Below, one piece after another: positions 33,508 through 45,816 of a stretch of 64,000 nt of DNA (position 1 is the first letter of the stretch; every line of letters starts with the position of its first letter). Below the pieces are notes generated by a model that did no database searches, had not been told where the DNA came from, and saw only the letters and a list, made by a program, of their open reading frames with translations. Location of the stretch: assembly GCA_037355855.1 (NCBI GenBank), contig CM074762.1:4092001-4156000 (forward strand), given 5' to 3'. The position numbers and the translations under genes were made by a program. The stretch is from Pseudo-nitzschia pungens (taxonomy: Eukaryota > Bacillariophyta > Bacillariophyceae > Bacillariales > Bacillariaceae).

Positions 33508-36500
33508 ATGACGGGTTCCGATGGAGCGGGAAACGGCAGCGCCACGAGTGCCCGGATTCCAAAGACCATGGTGGAAGCCCTCGAATTCGACGATCCTTGC
33601 GAAGCGCTCCTGGCACTCTCCCTGAATTCCCAGCAAAAAGCCTCGGATCTTTCCCGAAAACTCCTGTCGGACATTCGTGAGAGCAGCAACAATAACGACG
33701 ACGACGACGAGGATTCCCACAATCGCCTCGCCGACGTCCTTCCCGATTTGCTCAAGCGCCTTCCCAATACACAAGACGCCGACTCGCACCCCGTCGCCAC
33801 CGCCATTGCCTGCTCGGATTCCATCCTCCAATCCCTCACCAAGATCGCCTCGGGGGGATCCCGGGCCTCGCAGGAGATCATCGGGCTGGAGCAGGAAAAA
33901 CGCGAGCTGGAACAAACCGCCGCGGACGTCGAAACGGCGTTGATTCTGCGAAAGGCCTCGGACGCCGCGGCCCGGTCTCTCTCGGCCCAGCGCTACGAAC
34001 CCGCCAGCGCCGCCATCCACGACTACACGCAGCTGCAGGCCAAGCGCAAGCTCACCAAGCGCGCCATTGCCTACGCGGGTGAGTACACCGTGGCGCAGCT
34101 GGAATCCAGCAAGAAGGCGCTCCGGACCACCCTGCTCGAAGACTACCAGGAGGCCGTGCAGGCCTCGGACCTGAGGACACTGGGAATGCTGACGCCGATG
34201 CTGCAAATGGTGGAGTGTGAAAAAGAAGCGGTGGCTCTGTACCTGCGCTTTCTCAAGGGGATTCTCACCACCGAGCTCGACAAGGCGGCCAGCAACGAGC
34301 ACTCTTCGAGCAACAACAACAGCAACAAGCAGCAGCGCCCCCCGAGCGGTCCCCCACCCCCGTACGTTCCCATGGGGAGGGTCTACAACACCGCCTTTAC
34401 GATTCTGCGTCACCACCTGCCCATGGTGTCGCACTGCCTCCACCGGGCCGACGGCGACGCCGCGGTCGTCCAGCTGGTGAATGTCCGGATCGAGGAAACC
34501 GTGCTGCCCCTCTTCGATGCCTACGCCTCCGGAAAACAGCTGGGCCGCTCGGCACGGAATGCCCTGCGCATCTACGGCGCGCTCGAGGCGCTCCTGGCCT
34601 CGGAGTCCTCCTTTGCTGCGGAGGAGGCGCCCGACGACGCCGGATTTTCCACCGAGATTGGCAGCCTGGCGGACGTGGACGCGTCCATGGAGGAAGCCGT
34701 CTTGTGCCTGCAGCACGCCGAGTCCTACACGCGGTTCCTCCTGCACACCTGCGGGGAGGTCAACAAGGCACGGGAGCTCCGGTTCCGGTCCGAGCAAGAG
34801 GAACGACGGGTGGAGCGGGAGCGACGCGAGTGGACGACGGGGATGAAGACGAAGCAGTCGTCGAACGAAACCAAGGACGACGACGGCAACGATGACAATA
34901 GCGATGGCGACAACGATGATGACGATGATGATTCGGAACGAGAGTACGTTCCGCTCGAGATCCTCCCGACCCACACCAAGCTCCAGGAAAAGGTGGCCGA
35001 GGTGGGTGGGTACTACGCCTCGATCGAGTCCTGCCTGCTGCTGGCCTCCATGCAGCGGGCCTTTTCGATCTCCCCCGAAGATGCCCGCCAGTACAGCGCG
35101 CTGGGAGGCAAGGCGGCTTCGGCGTTTGCGTCTTCGGGACGACCGGTCCCACCAGCCAACACGAAGGGACCCCTCAAGACCTCCATCGTCGAGTCCTCGC
35201 TCTACGCGGCACGCCGGGGGGCACAGCGCGCCTTTGCCACCGGTCACACCGGTACGGCCGCGGCCGTGACCAATTACGTGTCCGGATGCCTCAGGGACGT
35301 CCTGGCCCAGTACCTCATCCGCCGCGCCGAGGAGCTCGGGGTCAACCCCCTCAAGCCCGGGGAGGGACTCCTGGAGGGATCCGCCGGAATCTTCGGGACG
35401 GTCGGCGGGGCACTGGCGAGCCGCCAGGCCCACGGAAGCGCCGTCGACGAGACCCAGCACAAGCACGAGATCGAAACGGGCATCTCCCGGGCCTGTGCCA
35501 CCCTCAACGACCTGGAGGTCGCTTCCCACCACACACAGGAACTGGAGCGGCTCCTGACCAAGAGCGTCGACACGGGATTCGTGGCAAACACACCCGAGAC
35601 GGAACAGCTGAGGACCTGTGTGAGGGCCCTCGGCCCGGTGGCGGAAACCTTTGCCCTGGCCTCGGATCAGACCGTCGAATCGTTGCTGTCGGTGCTGAAA
35701 CCCCGGATCCGGGCCATTGTCACGGACGCGGTCGGCAGCGACCACGGTTCCACTCATTCCCAGGCGGGGGGCTTTTCCCTCAAGGTGGCGACGGCGACGT
35801 CTTCGGACCGCTTCCACCACCACTCGGTCCGCATGAACTACGATCTGGACGAGGACGCCTACCAGCTGTTGGAGGTCAGCCAGTCCTACGTGTCCCGACT
35901 CTGCACGCTGCTGGACGAACTGCTGCTGCCGCTCTGCAGGTATCTGGCCCCGCGGCTCGCCGACGGACTCGTGTTGGGGGTCCTGGGAACCGTCTCGAAG
36001 CGGCTGGAGGTGTCTCTGAAAAAGGTGCGTGCGTGGGGACGGGCGGGCGTGTGTGATGATGTGTGTGATGATGTGTGTGGTGTGAAGTGATGTAATGCTC
36101 GTTGCTGCGGTTATGATTGCTATTGATATTGCATATGCTTGCCATTGCGATTGCCATTGCGCACCATCGTCTCTCATGCTGTTGCCTTTCCTTTCATGGA
36201 TGTTCGTTGCTGCGGTCTGCTTTGATTTGCTCTGTTTTCCCCCAACGCGTGCCCCACAGTGCCGATTCACGGCATTGGGAGCCCTGAGCCTGGACTCCGA
36301 CATGCGGGACTTGATCCACTACGGTAAGTTTCCACCAATGCTACCTATCTTCCCAATCGGTCATGATTGCACACCGGGACCAGTCTCTGTTTTGGAAGGA
36401 TCTTCATTGTCTCAAAAACCCAAAACAAACCACGGCAACTATCCGATTGTCTTTCGTTGCCGCACACGATTCTCATTTCGTTCCGATTTCTGTCGTTCCT

Positions 36501-36783
36501 TTCTTTTTTCGACACAGCCAAGGATCGATTGGTCTCTTCCGAATACAACGTTTCCAACGTGGCCCTGTGCAACGCCTGCACACCGCTGTCGCGCCTGCTC
36601 CAGATCGCCAAGCTGATGAATCTCGACGACCTGGAAGACGTCCTGGACCTCATTGCCAGCTCGAAGCGAAAGGGAAACTGGGACCTGAAACCGGAGGACG
36701 CCAGGGCCTACCTCTCGTTGCGTGTCGAGTTTGATACCGAGGTCGTCGGTCAGCTCCTGCAAGCGGTGGTAGACGAAGATTGA
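33508..36783 (+). CDS. COG4: Conserved oligomeric Golgi complex subunit 4
   Basis: Exons 33508-36024, 36260-36323 and 36518-36783 (donors GTGCGT and GTAAGT; acceptors CCACAG and CACAG) give 948 aa in frame. The N-terminal coiled coil (residues ~110-165, with ATAIACSDSILQSLTKI and a Glu/Lys-rich helix) and the helical rod that follows match COG4. Matching segments include RYEPASAAIHDY, the QASDLRTLGMLTPML segment, GRVYNTAFTILRHHLPMVSHCL, VGGYYASIESCLLLASMQRAF and AARRGAQRAFATG (family FYI.K.C.RRA). The C terminus SSEYNVSNVALCNACTPLSRLLQIAKLMNLDDLEDVLDL followed by LSLRVEFD matches the conserved COG4 tail. COG4 sits in lobe A of the octameric COG tether, which acts in retrograde intra-Golgi transport and binds syntaxin-5-type SNAREs. 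Animal and plant COG4 have ~750-800 aa; the excess is acidic and Asn/Ser repeats. Strong GC bias leaves a stop-free antisense frame. Confidence 0.87.
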
Positions 36784-38490
36784 TGCACCGCACAGCACTG
36801 CACCGCACTCCACTGTATTGCACTGTATTGCACTGCATTCCTTTCCACCGCCATACAACGTACAATGTGCAACTGACCCCAGTCGATTGGTCCACCGAGC
36901 CAACAACAACAACAACAACAACACGTACCTGACTCGCGAAGAAGAATTTAGGCATTGCAAGGTTTCTTAGTTTGTTATCAACGTTCATATCATAATATTA
37001 TAATATCGATAACAATAGGCGTTGGACAACAAGAAAGAAACAATACTAAATAATAGTATTACTGGTTCGTTCGTTGCCTGCCGTTTGCTTCTTCTTGCGT
37101 TGGATGGTGATTGTCTAGGAATAAATCGCGTCACGGTTCTTGTTGCCTCCTCGTGTCTCAAGTCAGTTTGGAGGAGGTGGTGGGGGGTTCTTGTTGGTCT
37201 GACATTGTCAGTTGTCGTCGACCGTTGGAACAAACCAGCACCAAGAGAGGACCCACCATTACTAGTCGTAGTAGTAGCATTTATTTCTGGTCCACCCGAG
37301 CAAATAAAATTCGTTTTGCGATACGAGCAGGAACGACGAGTAAGGTTAGTAGTATTTACTAGTAGTTCTATTCAAATCAATTCTCAAATCAAAATACTAC
37401 TAGTAGTAATTATGGTTACTAGTACTACTATTAGTGGTATCATAGCAGGAGAACCATGCCATGCCATGCCCCTCGTTTTTCCCGGTCTTCGCGCCGGAAC
37501 CGAACCCAATCCATCAAAAACGGAACGTCTTATTACTGTACCGCACGATAACCTTACTCGTATACCGTACCAGCGACATTCTGTACTCGTATTAGTACCC
37601 GTGAAAAACTAAAATGAATCACGTCGGAGTGACAGATTGTTGCCTCACTATCTGACCAAATACCTCCTCCCAGTAACGGAAACCTCCTCAACGAAAGTTA
37701 CAACCTATTCGTAAACACTATAAACCGACTGTTTGCAACAACTCCTGTTGAAATCAGTGACTTACATCCATAGCTTTGGCCCCCTGTAGTTAGTGGTTTT
37801 TTCGAAAAATTGCCAAAAATTGATCCATCATGGTTAATGTAGACACTGGTACATTTTCTACACGCGACCATACAATCGAGTGACAGCATCTTGACGTCTG
37901 AAAATTGTTGTTCTTTGTATGTATGTACCATACGGTATAAATCATAATAATAATATTATCATGTTCTTTCGACTGCGCGCAAGCTGGGAAACCATGCACG
38001 CAAGCCGAAAAACTATGCCGGCTCGATGCTGTCACTCGAAAACACACAATTTTCGGCCCAATTTCTGTATTCGAGAGCTTACTAAGGGAAGAATAAGCAA
38101 GGTTGTTTAAAAGTGAATATAGAGCATTGTAGAGTAGAGTGTTAGCTAACAGAGGATGTCTTTACTTTGAACAGAGGTGGTGTATGCAAGGAGATATTCC
38201 AAAAAGCAAAGATGCTGTCACTCGACATGATTCATTATGGTAAACGTGATTCATTATAGTTTTTCACGGGTACCGTACAGGACGGGGACTCAAGTGCGTC
38301 CGGTACTGGTACGTCGTAGGAGTGAGTCGAATTTTGGCGCGCTGACTCGACCGGATGGGAAACTCTCGGATCAACCAAAGCTCGTTCTTCGCAGTTTTGT
38401 ATTCGTGTCGGAGGCAAATTGCTGCAGGACCGTGAGTGCTGCAATGATGTACTGTATCGTGCGAGACGGTAATTACCAGGTACTGCATCT

Positions 38491-38602
38491 GAATTGATTG
38501 GATTGAATTGGATTGAATTGAATTGAACTGGATTGGATTTGTTGAGATTGGTTTGCTTTGGGTTGATTCGATTTGGAATTGATTGGAATTGATTGGAATG
38601 GC
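38491..38602. repeat. GATTG/GAATT pentanucleotide tract
   Basis: Roughly 20 imperfect five-base units (GAATT, GATTG, GAACT, GGATT) run to 100 nt before the ATG of the RAD5-like gene. Register is kept through many substitutions. Confidence 0.85.
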
Positions 38603-38664
38603 AGTGTTTCATTGCACTCAATCAATTGCATCGCGTTAAATAAGAGAAAGCAGAAAGAGACAGC

Positions 38665-38690
38665 GATCGATCGATCGATCGATCGATCGA
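38665..38690. repeat. (GATC)n microsatellite
   Basis: Six and a half perfect GATC units ending 16 nt upstream of the RAD5-like start codon; self-complementary, so it can form a hairpin in the 5' leader. Confidence 0.95.
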
Positions 38691-38705
38691 AAGATTCCTT
38701 TCACC

Positions 38706-41700
38706 ATGGCCGGCGGCGGAAGCAGAACCAGAGGCCGAAGCACCCGAAAACGATCCCTCAGAAAAGTCGTCGGAGCATCCACCTCATCGATGTCATCGTC
38801 GTCGACAGCTTCTTCGTCTTCTTCCTCCGGTGCCAGCACCAGCACGGGAAGCAGCAGCAGCAGCAGCAGCAACAACAACAATAGCAGCAACAACAACAGC
38901 AACAATAGCAACGGCTCGAACAGCATGAGCATCGTCGAGAAACTCCAACTCCTGCGGGGCCTGGGACTGGATGCGGTTCGGGAAAGCGATCTCTCGTTGT
39001 GCCTGCGGCAATCGGGATACAACGTGGAACTGGCGGCGGAGCGCCTGGTGACGGGGCGCTTTGTTCTTTCGTCTGCTTCTTCTTCTTCTTCGTCGCAACA
39101 ACGGCGACAACGGCAGCAGCAGCAACGGCAGCAGCAGCAGCAACAACAACAACAACAACAACGTCCCCCTCCGGCCAAAAAGGCGCGGACAATCCCGGAA
39201 CGAACAGCAGCAGCAGCAGTAGCAGTGGCCGACTCGCCGTCGTCATCGTCATCTTCCTCTCGGCCAAGGGCTTTGGCCTCGGCGTCAGCGTCGGCATCCA
39301 CTCCGGGGTTGGTAAAAACAAGACGAGGAAGAGGAACAGGTCCCTCCATTGTGGCGTCGTCTTCTTCCACTGTGGTCACTCCCAGGGAAGCGACGCCACG
39401 TTCGAGAGCCCGCGTCCAAGATCCTTCCACGATTGGCAACGCCACTAGGACCACTACTACCACCACCAACAACAACACCAACCAGCGCTGGAAACTCTGC
39501 CACCGATGGGTCGGCGACGCCTTTAATCTGAGCCGCAACGGATCCTGCGACTACCGAGAATCCTTTGGCATTGCTTCCACCGCTGGCACTGGCTCCGCCG
39601 CTTCGGTTTCGAGCAGCCGGTCCTCCGCGTCCGCTTTTGCTCCCCGGATCCGGTCCACCCGCGGCACGGACGCGAGCCTCCCCCGGCACCTGTGGATCCT
39701 CGGTCCCCTCTTGGCCCGGGACCTGGTGGAGGTGGAGGCCTCGGCGCTCATGGAGGAACGCAATCTGGCGATCGGGGCACCCCTGGCGCTGGGTGTGACG
39801 GTCTGGATCGCCGATCCGGACCGATTCTTTGGGCTGTTTGGCGAGGCGGAGGCGGAGGCGCAGAACCATGGAACCAATAACAATAGCAAATCGTCGTATT
39901 CCCGGCAGTTGCTGGCGTCTTCGCGGAGCGCCAAGGGATCCTCCAAGACGTCCAAGGCCTGCCGCGACTGCGCCTTTGCGCTCCTGCAATGGGCCCAGCA
40001 CGGGACCCACGACCTGAACGGTGGTGGCAGTGGCAGTGGCAGCAGCAGTCACCCACCCGTGGGCGACAGCGCAGCCGGGTCCGGCTCGGACAATGATCGC
40101 GACGACGACAATGACGATCACGATGACGATGACGATGATTCCAATGCCGATGCGAATGCGAATGCGAACGCGAACGCGGATGACGAGGAGTCCGTTCCGG
40201 AGTGGGCCCGGGGAATCGTCGGCACCGCAAGCGGCAAAGCTCCCACTGCCACCGCCACCGCAACGACCGCCAGCGCGGAAACCCCCAGGGGATTCCGTCC
40301 TGGCATCGAGCTCCGGCCCTACCAAAAGGAGGGCCTCCACTGGATGATGCAGAGGGAGATCCTCCGGGAATCGGAGCGGGAAGGCCTCCTGCGACTCCTC
40401 AGGGGTCTGGCCGACCGAGAGACCGAGAGCAACGAAACCAGAAACAGAAACAAAAAGAGGAACGAAAGCAGCAACGAACACAACACGACGATCGGTGGAA
40501 GCAGCGAGTCTCGGTCGTTCTCGGAGCCGGCCATTGTTTGCGACTGCGGCCCCGTCCGGGTCGACACTGTTTCGGTGCGGGCTCCCCCGGTGGTCTCCGC
40601 AGCGGAAGCGACCGGAGCACGCCCCGCAGCGCATCACGAGCACGAAAACGAACACGGACACGGACACGTTCGCGAGCACGTTCGCGAGCATCCCCTCTGG
40701 GAACGGCGGTTTCTCTGCAACGATTCCCACACCGAGGCCCGGAGCTTTTTCGTCCAGGAATCGGTCCGGACCGCTCGCTCCGAGCCGCCGCCGCCGCCGA
40801 TTCCCTGCCGCGGTGGGATCCTTGCGGACTCGATGGGGTACGTAACATCGAACTCCTGCAGAGCGGTGAGGTGAAGTGCAGTAGTGCGGTGCGGTGCAAT
40901 AGTGCGTTGCAGTGCAATAGTGCGGTGCAGTGCAATAGTGCGGTGCATAGATGCTGCCTGCTGTTTGTAGAATTCTGTCGTTGGGTCGACTGGATTGGAT
41001 ACTGGATACTGGATACTGGATAGGGTTCCAGTACACTGTCCATATCCATTCTGGTTCCTTCACAACCGATTGAATTGGGAACGCTGCAAGAATGCCGAAT
41101 TCATTCCGAACCAACTGGGAATGACGACGCTACTCGGGACTGGACTCGTTCACCCACTCACTCACTCGCGATGCCCGACTGTCCCGACGCCTGACGGATC
41201 TTTTGTTTTTTTTTCTTTCTTGTTCACTTTTTTTTCTTCCCCTCATTGTTGATTCGATTGATTCATTCTTCAGATTGGGAAAGACGGTACAGCTCTTGGC
41301 GCTCATACAATCCGACAAGGACCGCCGCAGCAGAAGCAGCAGCAGCATCAGCAGCAACAATGAAGTAGAAGATAGTGACGAGGAGGAGGAGAAGGAGAAT
41401 CCCGAAACCAACCGCTCCACACTGGTGGTGGCTCCCCTCTCCCTCCTCTACCAGTGGCAGCAAGAAATCGAAACCAAGACCACCCTCTCCCTCCGGGTGC
41501 ACTACGCCGGTGCCGGCGACACCCGTTCTTCCTCCTCAACAACCACCAACAAACACAAAAACTTTGAAACCGCCGACGTGGTGATCACCACCTACGGGAC
41601 GCTGCAGGCCGAGTTTCGATCCCGCAACAAGGCGAGCGGCAACCGCCACCACCAAAACCAACCACAACAAGAAAACGGGTCCCCATCACTGTCGCTCACC

Positions 41701-44000
41701 CGCCAGCACTGGAGACGGGTCATCCTCGATGAGTGCCACACCATCAAGAACCACTCCACGGGAGTCGCCAGGGCCTGCTGCTCCCTCCGCGCCGAACGCC
41801 GCTGGGCCGTCTCGGGAACCATCATCCAGAACTCCCTCGAGGACGTTTACGGCATTCTGCGCTTTCTGCGCCACGAGCCCTTTTCGGAGCACGGGTTTTG
41901 GAAGACCTGCGTCACCCGGGTGTCCGCTTCCGATTTCGGGATCGCCCTGGACCGCGTCGGAAGCATTCTCGGCCCGATCTTGCTGCGGCGGACCAAGGAC
42001 ACGCGCGACGAACACGGCAGGGCCATCGTGGAACTCCCGTCCGTCGATTCGGAAAGGGTGGCGGTCGACTTCTGGCCCGAGGAGCGGCGCTTTTACGAGG
42101 CCCTCTACCGCCGGTCCTTTGCCATTTTCGAGGGATTCTTGAGGGACGGGACGGCGTCGTCGTCGTGGCTCAAGATTTTTTCCCTCCTGTGCCGGTTGCG
42201 GCAGACCTGCTCCCACGTGGCGCTCACGGTCCGGTCCCGGTTGGACGAACGCAACCACAGCAACCTTAACACCAACACCGAGTGGGCGTCGGCCTCGGCC
42301 CGCCCGCGGCGGAAGGCCGCCCGGGAACCAACGACCACCGAAAGGACAGAAGCGTCTCTCGCGGGGAGCGATCCGGAGGATTCCATCGACCAATCCTTTC
42401 TCGAAGATCTCCACCGGAAATTCAAATCCATGCAAGGGAGCGGTCGATCCCCCGCTCCTCACGGCACGCGAGGCACGGTCGAGGTTGAACGCAAGGATCG
42501 CGGTAGCGACGAGGACGGCAACGACGAAGAGAATCCGGAGGAACGCCACCACGATGCCTACGCCGAATCCGTTGCTGCGATGCTCAACCAGGCCGTCAAG
42601 AGCGATTCGTCCGAGCTCAACGAGGAATGCCCGATCTGCCTCGACAACATTTCCACCAACGATTCCGCCATCACGCCGTGCCTCCACATCTTTTGCGAGG
42701 GCTGTCTGCGGGGTGTGTTGACGCATGCGGAGGCGCAGGCGCAGTCAACGACGACGACGACGACGACGACGCCCGCGCCACACGCTTGTGGAAGCTGCCC
42801 CGTGTGCTCCAAGGACATTGACCGGCGAAAGATTCTCCGCATGACTCGCTCCGAAACCACCGGCAAGATCCGAACCGCCTTTCTCTATCCAACGGAACCG
42901 CCTGCTCCTCAGGTCGCGCGCTCGAAACCAGTGCGCAAGAGAAAAGACGGAGACGAAGACGAGGACGGACATGCCCGGCACACCCTCCGGACGGCCATCG
43001 AGGGTACGAGCAGCTCCAAGCTGGAGGCTATCCGGAAGGAGCTGCGCAAGGTGTGGGACAAGGAGCCGGGGTCTAAGGTGTTGATCTTTTCGCAGTTTCT
43101 CGGGTTTCTGGACCTTCTGGAAACGGCCCTGGGCGCCGATCGCATCCCCTACGGACGCTTGGACGGCACGCTCGGGCCGAGAGACCGCGCCAGGGTCCTC
43201 CGCGAGTTTTCCGAGCCCCCATCGCCATCGATCGCGAACAGCAACAGAAGCAGCAGCAGCAGCAGCAATAGCAAGAAAAAAATCGGATCGGTCTTGCTGA
43301 TCAGCATGAAAGCCGGTGGAGTGGTACGTGTCGCCGAGTGCGTTCGTTTGGTGTGCTGTATGTCTTTCGACCTTTGTTTCTCACCGTGCTCGGGATGGAA
43401 CTTTTTTCTTTTTTGTGCATTGCAACCAGGGACTCAACCTCGTCGCAGCACGGAGTGTGTTTATAGTTGGTACGATAGTAATCCATTTCTCTATTGCGTT
43501 GGTGTCTTATCGCATCTCATCGAAGCGAAGCGAAACTTCTTTTTCGCATTGCCCGATCTAACTCACTCACGCACTCACTCACTCACTCACTCACTCGTTT
43601 TGCTTGTCACTCCGTGTTTTTTCTTTTTTTTTCAGATCCCTGGTGGAACGCCGCGGTCGAGGATCAGTGCGTCGATCGCATCCACAGGATTGGTCAGTCG
43701 GCGAAAACGATCTACGTCCGAAAGTTCTACGTTACGAATAGCATCGAGGAGCGCATCCTCGAGTTGCAAACACGAAAGAAAACCGTTGCCCGGGCCGCCT
43801 TGGGCGACAAGGCAACAGCAACAACGACAACGACAGCCACACCAGGAGGAGCGGGCGGAAAGGGAATCGAAATGGATCTGTCGTCCAACCGCCCATCGCT
43901 GGAGGACTTTCGGCTCTTGTTCGGAGCCCGATCGGAGAGCGCTCCTTCCCCGTCGGCGGCAACGTCAACAGCAAAGGCTACTGCAATCGATCCATCGTGA
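38706..44000 (+). CDS. RAD5/HLTF-like SNF2 ATPase with RING finger, four exons
   Basis: Exons 38706-40837, 41274-43323, 43430-43469 and 43636-44000 join in frame to 1528 aa. The first junction rebuilds the Walker A as GGILADSMGLGKTVQ, and the 40-nt third exon supplies GLNLVAARSVFIV, completed as VDPWWN by exon 4. Domain order: Ser/Asn/Gln-rich head; a UBA-like patch (~80-120, RESDLSLCLRQSGYNVELAAERLV); the conserved RAD5 region (WILGPLLARDLVEVEASALMEE); LRPYQKEGLHWMMQRE; then SNF2 motifs (ILDECHTIKN, SGTIIQNSLEDVY). A RING follows, CPICLDNISTN...CLHIFCEGCL...CPVC, between the two helicase halves, and finally VLIFSQFLGFLDLLE, DGTLGPRDRARVL and HRIGQSAKTIYVRKF. RING within a split SNF2 core is diagnostic of RAD5/RAD16/HLTF proteins, which poly-ubiquitinate PCNA and reverse stalled forks. 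An N-terminal HIRAN domain is not evident. A (TCA)-like Thr run is inserted inside the RING. Confidence 0.9.
40864..40948. repeat. GTGCA/GTGCG tandem tract in intron 1 of the RAD5-like gene
   Basis: Units of ~15 nt built from GTGCAATAGTGCGGT repeat about five times just after the donor; a second local repeat, GGATACT x4, lies near 40,994-41,022. Confidence 0.9.
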
Positions 44001-44080
44001 TGCAACGAAGGGACAACTCATTGCCAATGACGAAGATGGAACAAATCTATAGGCGCTTTTCAGTTTCCGTTGAACGGATA

Positions 44081-44669
44081 GGTGCGTTTACACGTTGGAG
44101 TAATCATTGAGACTGACAAAGATCAGTTGTATGGCACTGTGTTCTTGTTGAAAAAAGACTTCTGATTGGATGTTTTCAATGATTGGGTTCATTTGCAGCT
44201 CTTCAATATGGACTCAGTGGAAGTATCCAAAGTGAGGTTGGGCTATTGACAGCTTTGATAAGTCTTGATTCGAGTGAGTGTATCAATTGAAATGTCAATA
44301 AGGAAGATTGTCAAAGATCAGTCATCTAGCATTGCATTTGATTGGTTGTTTGTTTCAGAATATGATTTCTGATTGTATGCCACTGTTTCTTGTTCCTCCT
44401 GCTCTTAGCAGAAACTTTATTGTCGGGAACAATCCCAGGTGAGATTGGGCTATTGGCAGACTTGCTTTATCTTGATTTGTGTGAGTGTTAACATGGGAAT
44501 GATCATTGAGACAGTTGAAGATCAGTATATCTAGCATTGTGTTCAATTGGTCGTTTGCTTCTGAATATGATATCTGGTTGTATGTTACTATATCTTGTTT
44601 CGTGATGTGCTTAGCGGCGAATACTTTGACTGGCACCATCCCAAGAGAGGTCGGAAAAGCCTTGCAACA
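44081..44669 (+). pseudogene. Three tandem plant-type LRR exons, remnant of a larger LRR gene
   Basis: Three short exon-like blocks at 44199-44273, 44409-44480 and from 44615 encode consecutive 24-aa plant-type leucine-rich repeats. Readings are LSGSIQSEVGLLTALISLD, LLSGTIPGEIGLLADLLYLD and LTGTIPREVG. Between them are 135- and 134-nt introns with GTGAGTGT donors and TTAG/CAG acceptors. All blocks have phase-1 ends, so splicing gives LD-S-T-E... and LDLSANTLTG without a shift. The introns are also similar to each other (CATTGAGAC, AAGATCAG, CTAGCATTG, GATTTCTG..TGTATG), so exon plus intron was duplicated as a ~207-bp unit. The series starts inside an intron-like stretch directly after the RAD5-like gene and loses LRR character after ~44,650, so it has neither signal peptide nor membrane or kinase part. 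A broken copy of a diatom LRR receptor-type gene is the likeliest reading. Confidence 0.65.
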
Positions 44670-45816
44670 CAATTCTCAAACTGTACCTTACATCAATCAT
44701 TCTATCACGCCTGTTCGTTGATAATCCAGATGCAGTGGACTAGTGGAGCGTCTCCCTTGCAAAATAGCTTGTGATGCAGGAGGATGCAGACTATTGTAGC
44801 GATCAATGCTTCATCAGCACAATTGCAATGCGCACTGCGCATTTCAATTCAGTGGTGTTTTCTATTGCGACTGGTTTGACGCCCCATTCGGTAGGACAGC
44901 CCTTTCTCAAAAGTGGTTTGATCCGGCTGTGGTTCTTGATTGCGAGCAATTCATACCAATCAACAACGAACGAGGAATTCTTCTTTGTCCGAGAATCTCG
45001 GATGTCTTTTGTCAACAACAGTCCATTTGTTGCGCCACGTTGCGTTGCGTTGCCTTCTGTCATGGTTAGTGGTTCGGAAGTGTCGAATCCTCCCCATCCG
45101 AAGCGTGTGAAAGAGAACCGGAGCCGGGGCACACCATTGCCATTCGTTGCCCGCCCGAGCCTGAAAATCGAATCGACGGAATGGATCTGGGCGCTGCACC
45201 GCTCGTTGATTTTTTGCGTTGCCTTGATGTGCACTGCACGGCGTCCGTTCGTGCATGCATGCATGCTTGCTTTCGGGCATCGTGTCGAACACTGTTTGCC
45301 CGGTTAGGCTCATCCTCGGGGCGCGTGAGACGATGATGACTACGACGACGACAGCAGCAGCGGCAGCATCAACAACAACAATATCAGCGTGGATTCATGG
45401 AGGCATAAATTGTACCCAAAAATAATAGAGATACTATTATACATTATACTATCCTGCGAAACTGTTCGGAATGCATTGACATGCATTCAGCATACATCAG
45501 CATACATTCCGGATCACATTTGCACCCCACATACAAGTACGCGTTTGAGGTCTCCTACCCGGGTCCGAACCCCGTGATCGATTCCTGTCACGGCCCGTGG
45601 TATTGTGGTCTACAATCTTCGTAGCGGATAGAGTACGACCTCACGAGATTGGAGAAAACCCCTCAAGCATTCCCGCCGTTGCCCTCTATTGTACTGTATT
45701 GCGCTGTATGGCTTCCATTGCATTGTTCTGCATTGTGCTTGATGGCGCTGAATCGCATTTCTATGCATTGCTTGTTTTTCTATTTGCAATTTTTTTTCCA
45801 TCTGCATTCCACCGCG
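44670..45816. other. Intergenic region, no supported gene
   Basis: 1.15 kb between the LRR remnant and the minus-strand coiled-coil gene. It has AAC/GCA trinucleotide stretches (45,340-45,385), a CCGTGA...TCACGG hairpin (45,573-45,594) and TGTATTGCACTGTA-type words (45,690-45,750). A 178-codon frame at 44,771-45,307 shows no domain or coding bias. Confidence 0.5.

Larger units (their letters stand above)
36784..38705. other. Intergenic region between COG4 and the RAD5-like gene
   Basis: 1.9 kb. It opens with GCACTGCACCGCACT-type pentamers (36,784-36,840). CTACTAGTAGTA and TTACTAGTAGT words lie at 37,340-37,440. A 15-mer, GATGCTGTCACTCGA, occurs three times between 37,876 and 38,225. Long frames here lack coding character. 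Confidence 0.55.

Noticed and set aside
33370..36303. 977-codon open frame antisense to COG4
   Set aside because: Low-complexity His/Val/Arg translation with no domain. It results from the GC-rich codon use of COG4 on the other strand, which removes antisense stops.
37022..37612. 196-codon frame between COG4 and the RAD5-like gene
   Set aside because: Valine/leucine-rich translation of spacer DNA with no homology pattern; it overlaps the CTACTAGTAG word cluster.
38665..38690. (GATC)n as a methylation-linked or origin-like site
   Set aside because: A single six-unit microsatellite with no other origin features.
39285..41114. 609-codon antisense frame over the RAD5-like gene
   Set aside because: Same cause. 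It is also built from the reverse of trinucleotide repeats and crosses the real intron 1.
44771..45307. 178-codon frame after the LRR remnant
   Set aside because: No domain, no codon bias, and an overlapping antisense frame is equally long.
45555..45660. Possible tRNA or permuted tRNA (GATCGATTCC resembling a B box, TAGCGGATAGAG resembling an A box downstream)
   Set aside because: No 7-bp acceptor stem, T-loop or anticodon arm could be built in either order or strand; the hairpins present (CCGTGA/TCACGG and CAATCT/AGATTG) do not fit tRNA geometry.
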